From Streptomyces actuosus (GTDB lineage: Bacteria > Actinomycetota > Actinomycetes > Streptomycetales > Streptomycetaceae), in NCBI RefSeq assembly GCF_016921115.1, contig NZ_JAFFZS010000024.1, forward strand, positions 54,421 through 118,420: a stretch of 64,000 nucleotides of DNA, written 5' to 3'. The position numbers were made by a program, and so were the translations under genes. Below, in pieces: positions 34,069 to 41,234 of this stretch. Within the stretch, counting starts at the first letter, position 1. The number at the start of each line of letters is the position of its first letter. Below the pieces are notes generated by a model. The model was not told where the DNA came from. It did no database searches and saw only the letters and a program-made list of their open reading frames with translations.

Positions 34069-35298
34069 ATGGGTGAGCGGCGGCGCCACATCACGGACGC
34101 GGAGCGACGGACCCGGCTTGCGTACCGTCACCGGCTGGCGCCGGCGGCACGGGCCGGGACACCGGAGGAGGTCGCCGACGCGCTCGTCGCCCTGCACGGC
34201 ACCGATCCGGCGACGGTGTACCTGGCGGTGGGCGCGCGGCTGGCGCAGGCGTCGGCGACGGTGGCGGAGACCGGCCGGGCACTGTACGAGGACCGGGCTC
34301 TGGTCCGTATGCACGGCATGCGTCACACGGTCTTCGTCCTCCCGGCCCCGCTGACCGCGGTCGTGCACGCCTCGACCGGGCTCGCGGTGGCCGCCCGGGA
34401 GCGGGCGTCGCTGCTGAAGGACATGGCCGCGGCGGGGGCGCCGGACGCGGCCTGGCTGGCCGAGGTCGAGGAGTCCGCGCTCGCCGCGCTCGCGCGGCGC
34501 GGGCAGGCCACGGCCGCGGAGCTGGCGGAGGACGAGCCGCGGCTGCGGGAGCAGTTCGTGTACGCGGCCGGGCGCAGCTACGAGGGTGTCCACACGGTCT
34601 CGACGCGGCTGCTGCGCGTGCTGGGCGTGGAGGGCAAGGTGGTGCGGGGTCGGCCGCTGGGCTCCTGGACCTCCAGCAGGTTCCGGTGGGCCCTGGCGCC
34701 CGCCCACGCCGCGATGGACACCGGTGCGGCGCAGGCGGAGCTGCTGCGGCGCTGGCTGTGGGCGTGCGGGCCGGCGACCGAGGCGGACCTGAGGTGGTGG
34801 ACGGGCTGGAGGGCGGCGGAGGTGCGGCGGGCGCTGGCGGCGATCCGGGCGGAGACGGTGACGCTGGACGGGGGCGGCACCGGCCATGTCGTCGAGGGAG
34901 ATACCGGGCCCGGCGGAGCCGACCCGGGGCCGGACACGGCCGGCGGGCCGGTCGCGGGGCGGGGCGGGGAACCGTGGGCGGCGCTGCTGCCGGGACTCGA
35001 TCCGACGGCCATGGGCTGGCGCGAGCGGGACTGGTACCTGGCACCCGGCCCGAGAGCGGCGCTGTTCGACCGGAGCGGGAACGTCGGGCCGACGGTGTGG
35101 TGGAACGGCCGGGTGGTGGGGGGCTGGGCGCAGCGCTCGGACGGGGAGGTCGTCTGGCGGCTGCTGGAGCCGGACGCGGTGGGCCGCGAGGCGGAGGCGG
35201 CGATCGCCGCGGAGGCGGAGCGGCTGCGGGAGTGGGTGGGGGCGACACGGGTGACGCCGCGGTTCCGGACGCCTCTGGAACGGGAGTTGAGCGGCTGA
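34069..35298 (+). CDS. Winged-helix DNA-binding protein, HTH_42/AlkZ-like family
   Basis: 409 aa from the ATG at 34069 with GGAGG 11 bases upstream (an in-frame GTG at 34048 is possible). It belongs to the HTH_42 group that includes AlkZ/YcaQ DNA glycosylases for crosslinks: ADALVALHGTDPATVYLAVGARL, MHGMRHTVFVLP, and tandem winged helices (ARRGQATAAELAEDEP). The Q-x-Q/D catalytic motif of proven glycosylases is not evident; the matching stretch reads HGTD. A Gly/Pro-rich insert lies at about residues 275-310. DNA binding is likely; repair activity is uncertain. Confidence 0.75.
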   Translation: MGERRRHITDAERRTRLAYRHRLAPAARAGTPEEVADALVALHGTDPATVYLAVGARLAQASATVAETGRALYEDRALVRMHGMRHTVFVLPAPLTAVVHASTGLAVAARERASLLKDMAAAGAPDAAWLAEVEESALAALARRGQATAAELAEDEPRLREQFVYAAGRSYEGVHTVSTRLLRVLGVEGKVVRGRPLGSWTSSRFRWALAPAHAAMDTGAAQAELLRRWLWACGPATEADLRWWTGWRAAEVRRALAAIRAETVTLDGGGTGHVVEGDTGPGGADPGPDTAGGPVAGRGGEPWAALLPGLDPTAMGWRERDWYLAPGPRAALFDRSGNVGPTVWWNGRVVGGWAQRSDGEVVWRLLEPDAVGREAEAAIAAEAERLREWVGATRVTPRFRTPLERELSG

Positions 35299-35304
35299 CG
35301 GGCG

Positions 35305-35344
35305 GACGCCGGGTGCCCGCGGCGGTGTCGGGGCACCCGGCGTC
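35305..35344 (+). terminator. Terminator after the winged-helix gene
   Basis: A perfect 13-bp stem (35305-35317 with 35332-35344) starting seven bases past the stop codon. Confidence 0.8.
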
Positions 35345-35357
35345 AGGCTCGCGGTGG

Positions 35358-35521
35358 CTGTGCTGCGACCGGACAGGTCCACCGGCTCACGACGCCCGGC
35401 GCGGCACCTCGCGGTGTCGTCGCACCACCCGAGTACGTCCGAGTACACGGGTGGTGCTCCCCCTTGCGGTGCACCGCACCGGACGCCGCGAGCTTCCCGG
35501 CGGACCTTCCCCGTCGCAGCC
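35358..35521. repeat. Long imperfect palindrome, dispersed-repeat copy A
   Basis: About 164 bp that fold back almost end to end: outer arms GCTGCGAC (35362-35369) with GTCGCAGC (35513-35520), AGGTCC (35375) with GGACCT (35502), and a central 14-bp stem (35423-35436 with 35443-35456, one mismatch). Its core (GACGCCCGGC ... CCCGAGTAC.TCC ... GCACCGGACGCCG) recurs in copy B at 63789-63957. It abuts the stop codon of the gene at 35522 and may end its transcript. Confidence 0.7.
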
Positions 35522-35842
35522 CTATCGCGAGTACCGCATCAGAGCGCGCACCATGTGGCAGGTCGTGTCCGACGGCGGGTGGACGCCGATCAGCTGGGCG
35601 GTGCTCCGTATCGTCTCGTTGCGCGCCTGGTTCGGCAGGTGGACACCGGAGTCGAGCAGGGCGATGGCCAGGCGCATGGCCTTCAGCCGGCGGTTGTGGG
35701 TGATGTACCACTCGCGGGGGCGCCCGGGCGGCAGGGGCCGCTTGTGCACGGGCGTGTAGGGCAGATCGAGCGGGACGCGGCGGTGCGCGGTGGACCGGGT
35801 CGGCTCGGCGGACGGCTTCGGCTTGAGTGCGGCAGCGGGCAC
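35522..35842 (-). CDS. 106-aa protein of unknown function
   Basis: The start is taken as the GTG at 35840-35842, six bases after AGGAGG; the ATG two codons upstream directly abuts the AGGAGG and is less likely. The N-terminal half is basic and Pro-rich (LPYTPVHKRPLPPGRPREWY); the C-terminal half is helical (THNRRLKAMRLAIALLDSGV ... STAQLIGVHPPSDTTCHMVR) and could fold as a small nucleic-acid-binding domain. The family is not recognised. Soluble, with no signal peptide. Confidence 0.6.
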   Translation of the reverse strand: MPAAALKPKPSAEPTRSTAHRRVPLDLPYTPVHKRPLPPGRPREWYITHNRRLKAMRLAIALLDSGVHLPNQARNETIRSTAQLIGVHPPSDTTCHMVRALMRYSR

Positions 35843-36094
35843 GGGCATCCTCCTGTCGCGGTCGGGACGATCCGCCGGAGGTTCCGGCGATTCCCTCGAA
35901 CACTTCCTCCATTCTACTGTCCGCCACTGACATCCGGAGGTCTGCGAACGGCCACAAATACGCAGCTGGGAGCGGGATTTGACGTTCCGGCACCGGCGTG
36001 ACGAACGGGGCGCACGAGGCGCCCCGAATTCGAACAGAGTCTGGTGCCGGCGGGGTCGCGCCACGGCCGGGCGGGGTCGCGTACGGTGGCCCGC

Positions 36095-36457
36095 ATGGAG
36101 ATCTGGATCAACCCGGCCTGTTCCAAGTGCCGCAGCGCTCTCGGCCTGCTCGACGCCGAGGGCGCCGAATACACCGTCCGCCGCTACCTCGAGGACGTGC
36201 CGGCCGAGGACGAGATCAGGGCCGTACTCGACCGGCTCGGGCTCGAACCCTGGGACATCACCCGCACCGGGGAGCCGGTGGCCGCGGAACTGGGCCTGAA
36301 GGGCTGGCCGCGGGATGCCGGTGCGCGCGACCGGTGGATCGCCGCGCTCGCCGCGCACCCGAAGCTGATCCAGCGCCCCATCATCACGGCGGCCGACGGG
36401 ACCGCGGTCGTCGCCCGCACCGAGGACGCCGTACAGGACGCCCTGTCCCGCAGGTGA
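36095..36457 (+). CDS. ArsC-family (arsenate reductase-like) protein
   Basis: 120 aa from the ATG at 36095. A thioredoxin-like fold of the ArsC/Spx/YffB family: MEIWINPACSKCRSALGLL with Cys 9 and Cys 12, then GWPRDAGARDRWIAALAAHP and LIQRPIITAADGTAVVAR, matching the family's LIxRPIxxxxG signature. No ars genes are near, so arsenate may not be the substrate; a glutathione- or mycothiol-type thiol reductase role is possible. Confidence 0.85.
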   Translation: MEIWINPACSKCRSALGLLDAEGAEYTVRRYLEDVPAEDEIRAVLDRLGLEPWDITRTGEPVAAELGLKGWPRDAGARDRWIAALAAHPKLIQRPIITAADGTAVVARTEDAVQDALSRR

Positions 36458-36901
36458 CACCCCGCCCGTTCGGCAGCGGTCCGCCGGGAGGAGGCGCGCC
36501 GCCGACCTGTGCTGCCCCCTCCGCCGCCGCGAGCCTCGGCGATCGAGGAACCGTACGGGCCGCCCGGCCCCGGCGCGTGCGGGCGGCGGGGCCGGTGCGG
36601 CACCGGTCGGGGTGTTCCGGCGGACGACGACGGGGGGCCGTGGTGTTCGCGAACGGGCAAGGGGACGACGGCGCCGCGACTAGTGAGGCGGAGCCGGCGC
36701 GTGAGGGCGAGGGGCTGCCGCGGCGCATCGGCACGGGGGGCACGACCCGCGAGCGGGGCGAGGACCGACCGCACGAGGGTGAGCCGAACTCGACTTCCGT
36801 GTGACAGAGGTTACTTGAGAGTACCCGGAAACCTGTGAGCAACTTCGTTCGGGATCTCGTACATAGCGGCGTACGCTCCCCTACCTCTTCAGGAGGCGCG
36901 C
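36458..36901. other. 444-bp gap before the secreted protein gene
   Basis: Open frames here encode low-complexity Arg/Gly/Pro-rich products without domains. The last ~100 bases are less GC-rich (GTTACTTGAGAGTACCCGG near 36808-36828, then TCGTACATAGCGGCGTACG) and probably hold the promoter of the gene at 36902. Confidence 0.5.
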
Positions 36902-37597
36902 ATGTCGCGCAGGAGAACTCTCGGCACGAAGAAGAAGATCGCCCTGCTGGTCAGTGCGGCGGCGGTGGCGGGCGGCGGTGCCTTCGTCATGGCGAGCACC
37001 TCGAACGCCGCCCCGCCCCAGAGCGCCGCGGATTCGGTCGCCTGCCAGGGGCTGGCCACCGCGCTCGGCAACAACCAGCGCTTCATCGACGGCCAGCGGG
37101 CCGACCCCGACGCGCAGTCGGAGGCGCGGATCGCCAACCGGCAGGCAGTGATCGACGAGATCAAACGCAAGCAGGCGGCGTCCGGGTGCGTAGTTGGGGA
37201 GTCGGCTCAGGACTCCCAGGCCGCGCAGAACGGCAACGGCGCCCAGAACGGCGGCCAGGACACCCAGGGCAACGCCCAGAACAACGGCCAGAACGGCCAG
37301 CAGGCCGAACAGCCGTCCGGGGCGGGTGACGGGGGCGCCGTGGCCGCCGGCGAGCAGGTGTGCAAGGGGTCCACCGTCACGCTCTCCGGCGAGGGCGGGG
37401 CACCGGCGGCCTCCAGCAACCAGTTCCCGGCGGGGACGAAACTGAAGGTGACGAACCTGGACAACAACAAGTCCACGACGGTGGAGGTCACCTCGGTCTC
37501 CGGCAGCTGCGTGCTGCTCAACAACGCGGCCTTCGAACAGGTCCGTGAGCCCGGCAAGTTCCTGATCCGCAGGGCTGTGATCGAGAAGGTGGGGTGA
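36902..37597 (+). CDS. Secreted protein: Cys-bounded helix pair, N/Q-rich linker, RlpA-like C-terminus
   Basis: 231 aa behind AGGAGG. A signal peptide (KKKIALLVSAAAVAGGGAFVMA, cut near SNA|AP) leads to a Cys-bounded helical segment (VACQGLATALGNNQRFIDGQ ... RQAVIDEIKRKQAASGC, about 48-98), then a 40-aa Asn/Gln/Gly-rich linker, and a C-terminal domain with GTKLKVTNLDNNKSTTVEVT and SGSCVLLNNAAFEQV that looks like a double-psi beta-barrel (RlpA/expansin type). Secreted; probably acts at the cell wall. The Cys-bounded plus N/Q-linker layout is shared with the DUF1996 protein at 41235, on the other side of glnII. Confidence 0.75.
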   Translation: MSRRRTLGTKKKIALLVSAAAVAGGGAFVMASTSNAAPPQSAADSVACQGLATALGNNQRFIDGQRADPDAQSEARIANRQAVIDEIKRKQAASGCVVGESAQDSQAAQNGNGAQNGGQDTQGNAQNNGQNGQQAEQPSGAGDGGAVAAGEQVCKGSTVTLSGEGGAPAASSNQFPAGTKLKVTNLDNNKSTTVEVTSVSGSCVLLNNAAFEQVREPGKFLIRRAVIEKVG

Positions 37598-37621
37598 GGC
37601 CGGGGCTCCCGACCCAGGAGG

Positions 37622-38078
37622 TCAGCGGCCGAGGAAATCGGCAGGGCGGCGGCCCAGGCCGACGGGGGCGGCCTGCGGCAGCGCGTGATGGGAGACACCC
37701 GGCATGATCTCCGTCTCCCCGCACGGCAGCAGGGCTGCTGCCCGGGCCGCCGCCCGAGCCGCGTCGTGGGTCCTGCTGCTCCCGCCAGGAGCAGCAGGAC
37801 CGGCACGTCCAGGCGTCCCAGCGCCTCGCGTGCCGGACGCGGGCCGGTCACCGGCCGGGCGGCGGGAAAACCGACGGACGCCTCCTGCAGGCGCAGCCAG
37901 TCGGCGTCCAGCGGCCGCCCCGCGGTCTCCCACGCGAGGAACGCGCGGGTGCGCCGGGGGGTGGGCCGCAGCAGCATCGGCAGCGCGTGCAGCAGGTACA
38001 CCGCCTCGTATCCGGCGAAGCACTGCGTCGGATCCAGGAGGAACAGGCGGCGCACCCGGCCGGGAGCCCGCAGTGCCC
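37622..38078 (-). pseudogene. Alpha/beta-hydrolase remnant, truncated and frameshifted
   Basis: The minus strand encodes a plain alpha/beta-hydrolase second half (GRVRRLFLLDPTQCFAGYEA ... LGRLDVPVLLLLAG), but near 37781-37783 one base is missing in a run of G/C, and the rest (SSRTHDAARAAARAAALLPC ... EIMPGVSHHALPQAAP, with the His-loop) continues in another frame to a stop at 37622. The 5' half, including the nucleophile elbow, is absent: the sequence stops at about 38078 against a MarR remnant on the opposite strand. Confidence 0.75.
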
Positions 38079-38207
38079 AGTGAGGCCTTCTTCGGCCCCC
38101 TGATCGAACGGACGACGGCACTGTTCGCAGCGCACGACGAACGTGAAAGGGCGGCGATCCGGCACTTCCTCACGGGCGTGCGGGACGCGGCGGCGGAGGG
38201 CTCCTGA
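38079..38207 (+). pseudogene. MarR-type regulator remnant (C-terminal helix only)
   Basis: About 43 codons ending in TGA at 38205-38207 encode SEAFFGPLIERTTALFAAHD then ERERAAIRHFLTGVRD, the usual last dimerisation helices of MarR regulators. The DNA-binding part is missing, and the segment has no start codon or ribosome binding site. It is fused back to back with the hydrolase remnant, which suggests one deletion removed the shared divergent 5' ends of a MarR/hydrolase pair. Confidence 0.6.
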
Positions 38208-38333
38208 CCGGCTCGCGACGGCCCGACCGCATCGCATACGAGTCGTCGGCCCGCGCCGGCCGCGTGCCGTTCACCGCGCCTCCCTCTCCGCTCCCCCGCC
38301 CTCACGGCATGAGTCACGCCACAGCATCACCCG

Positions 38334-38371
38334 GTAACACGGGGTTCACATTCGAGCAATGGTCGGGAAAT
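38334..38371 (+). promoter_or_regulatory. GlnR boxes upstream of glnII
   Basis: 5-mers in 11-bp steps, GTAAC-n6-TTCAC-n6-GCAAT-n6-GAAAT, fit the GlnR pattern; GTCAC at 38313-38317 and GCATC at 38324-38328 may extend it. They end 101 bases before the GTG of glnII. GlnR control of glnII is established in Streptomyces. Confidence 0.75.
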
Positions 38372-38471
38372 CGCCTGTTGACAGGCTCGCGGGCAACCAG
38401 CGCGGCGCCCCAGTGCCGCAGCGCCGCTGCACCCGCAAGTGCGCCCAGACCCACCCCGAAGGATGTGGCCC

Positions 38472-39503
38472 GTGACCTTCAAGGCTGAGTACATCTGGAT
38501 CGACGGCACCGCGCCGACGGCCGAACTCCGTTCGAAGACGAAGATCATCGCGGGCGCTCCCGCCGGGCTGGACGCTCTGCCGATCTGGGGATTCGACGGG
38601 TCCTCCACCAACCAGGCCGAGGGGCACGCCTCGGACTGCGTGCTCAAGCCGGTCTTCACCTGTCCCGACCCGATCCGCGGCGGCGACGACGTGCTGGTGC
38701 TGTGCGAGGTCCTCGACACGGACATGACGCCGCACTCGACGAACACACGCGCCGCGCTGGCCGAGGTGGCGGAGAAGTTCGCCGCTCAGGAGCCGATCTT
38801 CGGCATCGAGCAGGAGTACACCTTCTTCCAGGACGGCTACCCGCTCGGCTTCCCCAAGGGCGGCTTCCCGGCCCCGCAGGGCGGCTACTACTGCGGTGTC
38901 GGCTCGGACGAGATCTTCGGCCGTGACGTCGTCGAGGCGCACCTGGACAACTGCCTGACGGCGGGCCTGGGCCTGTCCGGCATCAACGCCGAGGTCATGC
39001 CGGGCCAATGGGAGTTCCAGGTCGGCCCGCTCGCCCCGCTGGAGGTCGCCGACCAGCTGTGGGTCGCCCGCTGGCTGCTCTACCGCACCGCCGAGGACTT
39101 CGGCGTCGCCGCCACCCTGGACCCGAAGCCGGTCAAGGGCGACTGGAACGGCGCCGGCGCGCACACCAACTTCTCCACCAGGGCGATGCGCGAGTCCTAC
39201 GACGCGATCATCACCGCGTGCGAGTCGCTCGGTGAGGGCTCCAAGCCGCTCGACCACGTCAAGCACTACGGCGCCGGCATCGACGACCGCCTGACGGGCC
39301 TGCACGAGACCGCCCCGTGGGACAAGTACTCCTACGGCGTGTCGAACCGCGGCGCCTCGGTGCGCATCCCGTGGCAGGTCGAGAAGGACGGCAAGGGCTA
39401 CATCGAGGACCGCCGCCCCAACGCCAACGTCGACCCGTACGTCGTGACCCGCCTGCTGGTGGACACCTGCTGCGCCGCCCTGGAGAAGGCCGGCCAGGTC
39501 TGA
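38472..39503 (+). CDS. glnII: Glutamine synthetase type II (eukaryote-like)
   Basis: 343 aa from the GTG at 38472, behind GAAGGATG; the upstream in-frame residues are unlike the family. GSII octamer/decamer type, with FKAEYIWIDGT, PIWGFDGSSTNQA, EQEYTFF, GINAEVMPGQWEFQVGP, HTNFST and NRGASVRIPW. It is heat-labile and used under nitrogen limitation alongside GSI. Unlike GSI it is not adenylylated. Its terminator at 39520 is followed at once by an inverted fragment of glnA. Confidence 0.97.
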   Translation: MTFKAEYIWIDGTAPTAELRSKTKIIAGAPAGLDALPIWGFDGSSTNQAEGHASDCVLKPVFTCPDPIRGGDDVLVLCEVLDTDMTPHSTNTRAALAEVAEKFAAQEPIFGIEQEYTFFQDGYPLGFPKGGFPAPQGGYYCGVGSDEIFGRDVVEAHLDNCLTAGLGLSGINAEVMPGQWEFQVGPLAPLEVADQLWVARWLLYRTAEDFGVAATLDPKPVKGDWNGAGAHTNFSTRAMRESYDAIITACESLGEGSKPLDHVKHYGAGIDDRLTGLHETAPWDKYSYGVSNRGASVRIPWQVEKDGKGYIEDRRPNANVDPYVVTRLLVDTCCAALEKAGQV

Positions 39504-39519
39504 TCCGCGCCCGCGGCAT

Positions 39520-39554
39520 CGAGGGGCGTCCACCGCCGCGGTGGACGCCCCTCG
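39520..39554 (+). terminator. Terminator of glnII
   Basis: A 15-bp perfect stem (39520-39534 with 39540-39554) with a GCCGC loop, 16 bases after the stop codon. No T run follows. Confidence 0.8.
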
Positions 39555-39603
39555 TCGCGTCCGGGACGCGGCGGGGTGAGCCGCGGCCGGGAGGGAACGC
39601 CCT

Positions 39604-39774
39604 GCCGCCCTTGTAGCGGACCTTGTTGCCGCGGTTGTCCTCGAGCGCACCGGTGTGTTCCAGGCGCCCGCCTCGGAGTCGCGATGTGGTAGAAGGACTC
39701 GTTCGCGCCGGTCGCGAAGCGGACCGAGTCGAACACGTAGAACTCGGCCTCGGGACCGAAGTACGCGGTGTCGG
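39604..39774 (-). pseudogene. Inverted internal fragment of glnA
   Basis: 171 bases match glnA 27852-28018 on the opposite strand with two substitutions and two 2-base insertions (GTGTGTTCC for GTGTTCC; GTCGCGATG for GTCGATG). The decoded minus-strand start is DTAYFGPEAEFYVFDSVRF, after which the first insertion breaks the frame. The homology ends abruptly at both sides. It cannot encode a working enzyme. In the plus direction it is antisense to glnA mRNA. Confidence 0.9.
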
Positions 39775-39946
39775 GGGCCCGGCAGTGCGCGGGGCCCGGC
39801 AGCGCGGGTGCTCCCCGGCGCCCGGGCCTGGCGGCGACCGGGACGGCCGGCCCGCCGGCCAAGGCCTTCGCAGCCGGCGGCCGATGCCCTCTGCCGACGG
39901 CAGAACGGCGTATCCGATCGGCCACCGGCTGCGGCACAGTCGCCCC

Positions 39947-40981
39947 ATGAGACTTCTGGTTCTGGGCGGTACGGAGTTCGTCGGGCGGGCGGTGGCCGAG
40001 GCGGCCGTCGGACGGGGCTGGGACGTGACCGTCCTCCACCGCGGCCGCCACGACGCCCCGGCGGGCGTGCGCGCCCTGCACGGCGACCGCACCGCGCCCG
40101 GCGGGCTCGACGCCCTCTCCGGGACGCGCGACACCTGGGACGCCGTCGTCGACACCTGGTCGGCGGCACCTCGCGCGGTACGGGACGCCGCCCGCCTGCT
40201 CCTCGGCCGCGCCGGACGGTACGTCTACGTCTCCAGCCGCTCGGTGTACGCGTGGCCGCCGGCCCGGGGAGGCGGGGAGGACGCCCCGCTCGTCGACGGG
40301 GCGTCGGCGGACGCCGAGCAGACCGACTACGCGCGGGACAAGCGGGGCGGCGAGCTGGCCGCCCTCGGCGTCTTCGGGCCGGACCGCTGCGTGCTCGCGC
40401 GCGCCGGCCTGATCCTCGGACCGTACGAGAACGTCGGCCGGCTGCCGTGGTGGCTGACCCGGATCGCCCGCGGCGGCCCGGTCCTCGCCCCCGGCCCCCG
40501 GGACCTGCCCGTGCAGTACATCGACGTCCGCGACCTCGCCGAGTGGGTCCTCGGCGGCGTGGAGCGCGGGCCGGCCGGTCCGTTCGACGTGGTGGGCCCG
40601 CCGGGGCACACCACGATGGGCGACCTGCTCGACGCGTGCGTGAGCGTCACCGGTGGTCCGGCCGAGCTGCGCTGGACCGACCCCGGAACGATCCTCGACG
40701 CGGGTGTCCGGCCGTGGATCGACCTGCCGGTGTGGCTGCCGCCGGACACCGACGGATACGACGCCCTGCACACGGCGGACGTCTCCCGGGCCGTCGCCAC
40801 GGGGCTGGTCTGCCGGCCGGTGGCCGAGACGGTCGCCGACACCTGGACCTGGCTGACGTCCCTCGGCGGCACCGCGCCGCACCGGCCGGACCGGCCGGCC
40901 GTCGGCCTGGATCCGCGGATCGAGGCGGAGCTGCTCGGGCTCGGCGCCGTCGACGGGGGGTCTCCCGGCGCCGCCTCCTGA
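39947..40981 (+). CDS. NAD-dependent epimerase/dehydratase (extended SDR)
   Basis: 344 aa from the ATG at 39947. The Rossmann motif is LVLGGTEFVGRAVAEAA; SSRSVYAW carries the Ser and a YARDK motif (DYARDKRGGE) the catalytic Tyr-Lys pair; the C-terminal part includes PVQYIDVRDLAEWVL and a substrate domain. It resembles sugar-nucleotide or isoflavone-reductase-like SDRs; the substrate is unknown. There is no Shine-Dalgarno, so the mRNA may be leaderless. Confidence 0.87.
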   Translation: MRLLVLGGTEFVGRAVAEAAVGRGWDVTVLHRGRHDAPAGVRALHGDRTAPGGLDALSGTRDTWDAVVDTWSAAPRAVRDAARLLLGRAGRYVYVSSRSVYAWPPARGGGEDAPLVDGASADAEQTDYARDKRGGELAALGVFGPDRCVLARAGLILGPYENVGRLPWWLTRIARGGPVLAPGPRDLPVQYIDVRDLAEWVLGGVERGPAGPFDVVGPPGHTTMGDLLDACVSVTGGPAELRWTDPGTILDAGVRPWIDLPVWLPPDTDGYDALHTADVSRAVATGLVCRPVAETVADTWTWLTSLGGTAPHRPDRPAVGLDPRIEAELLGLGAVDGGSPGAAS

Positions 40982-41046
40982 AGCGGACACGCCCGCCTCC
41001 GCGGCCGCCGAGGAGCACCCGTGTCCCCGGCGTTCCCGGGCACGCC

Positions 41047-41071
41047 GTGCCGGGCGCGGGACGCCCGGCAC
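41047..41071 (+). terminator. Terminator after the SDR gene
   Basis: A 10-bp perfect stem (41047-41056 with 41062-41071) and a 5-base loop, 66 bases after the stop codon. Confidence 0.6.
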
Positions 41072-41234
41072 CCGCGGTACGCGTGCCGGGCCACCGCGCC
41101 GACCTGCAACTGCGCTGATTTCTTCGGGCATTTGAACGCCCCAGTAGCCGCTCCCGTATCAAAGGGAGCCGCTTCACTCCTGTCGGGCGCCTCGATGCTG
41201 CCCCGCAAGCCCGCAAGGAAGTCAGAGGAGTTCC

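Noticed and set aside
34069..35298. Calling the winged-helix gene a proven DNA crosslink glycosylase
   Set aside because: The catalytic Q-x-Q/D motif of AlkZ/YcaQ was not seen; only membership of the wider HTH_42 group is supported.
38346..40169. 607-aa open frame antisense to glnII and through the glnA fragment
   Set aside because: glnII is certain on the other strand; the frame joins unrelated shadow sequence with a shifted glnA piece.
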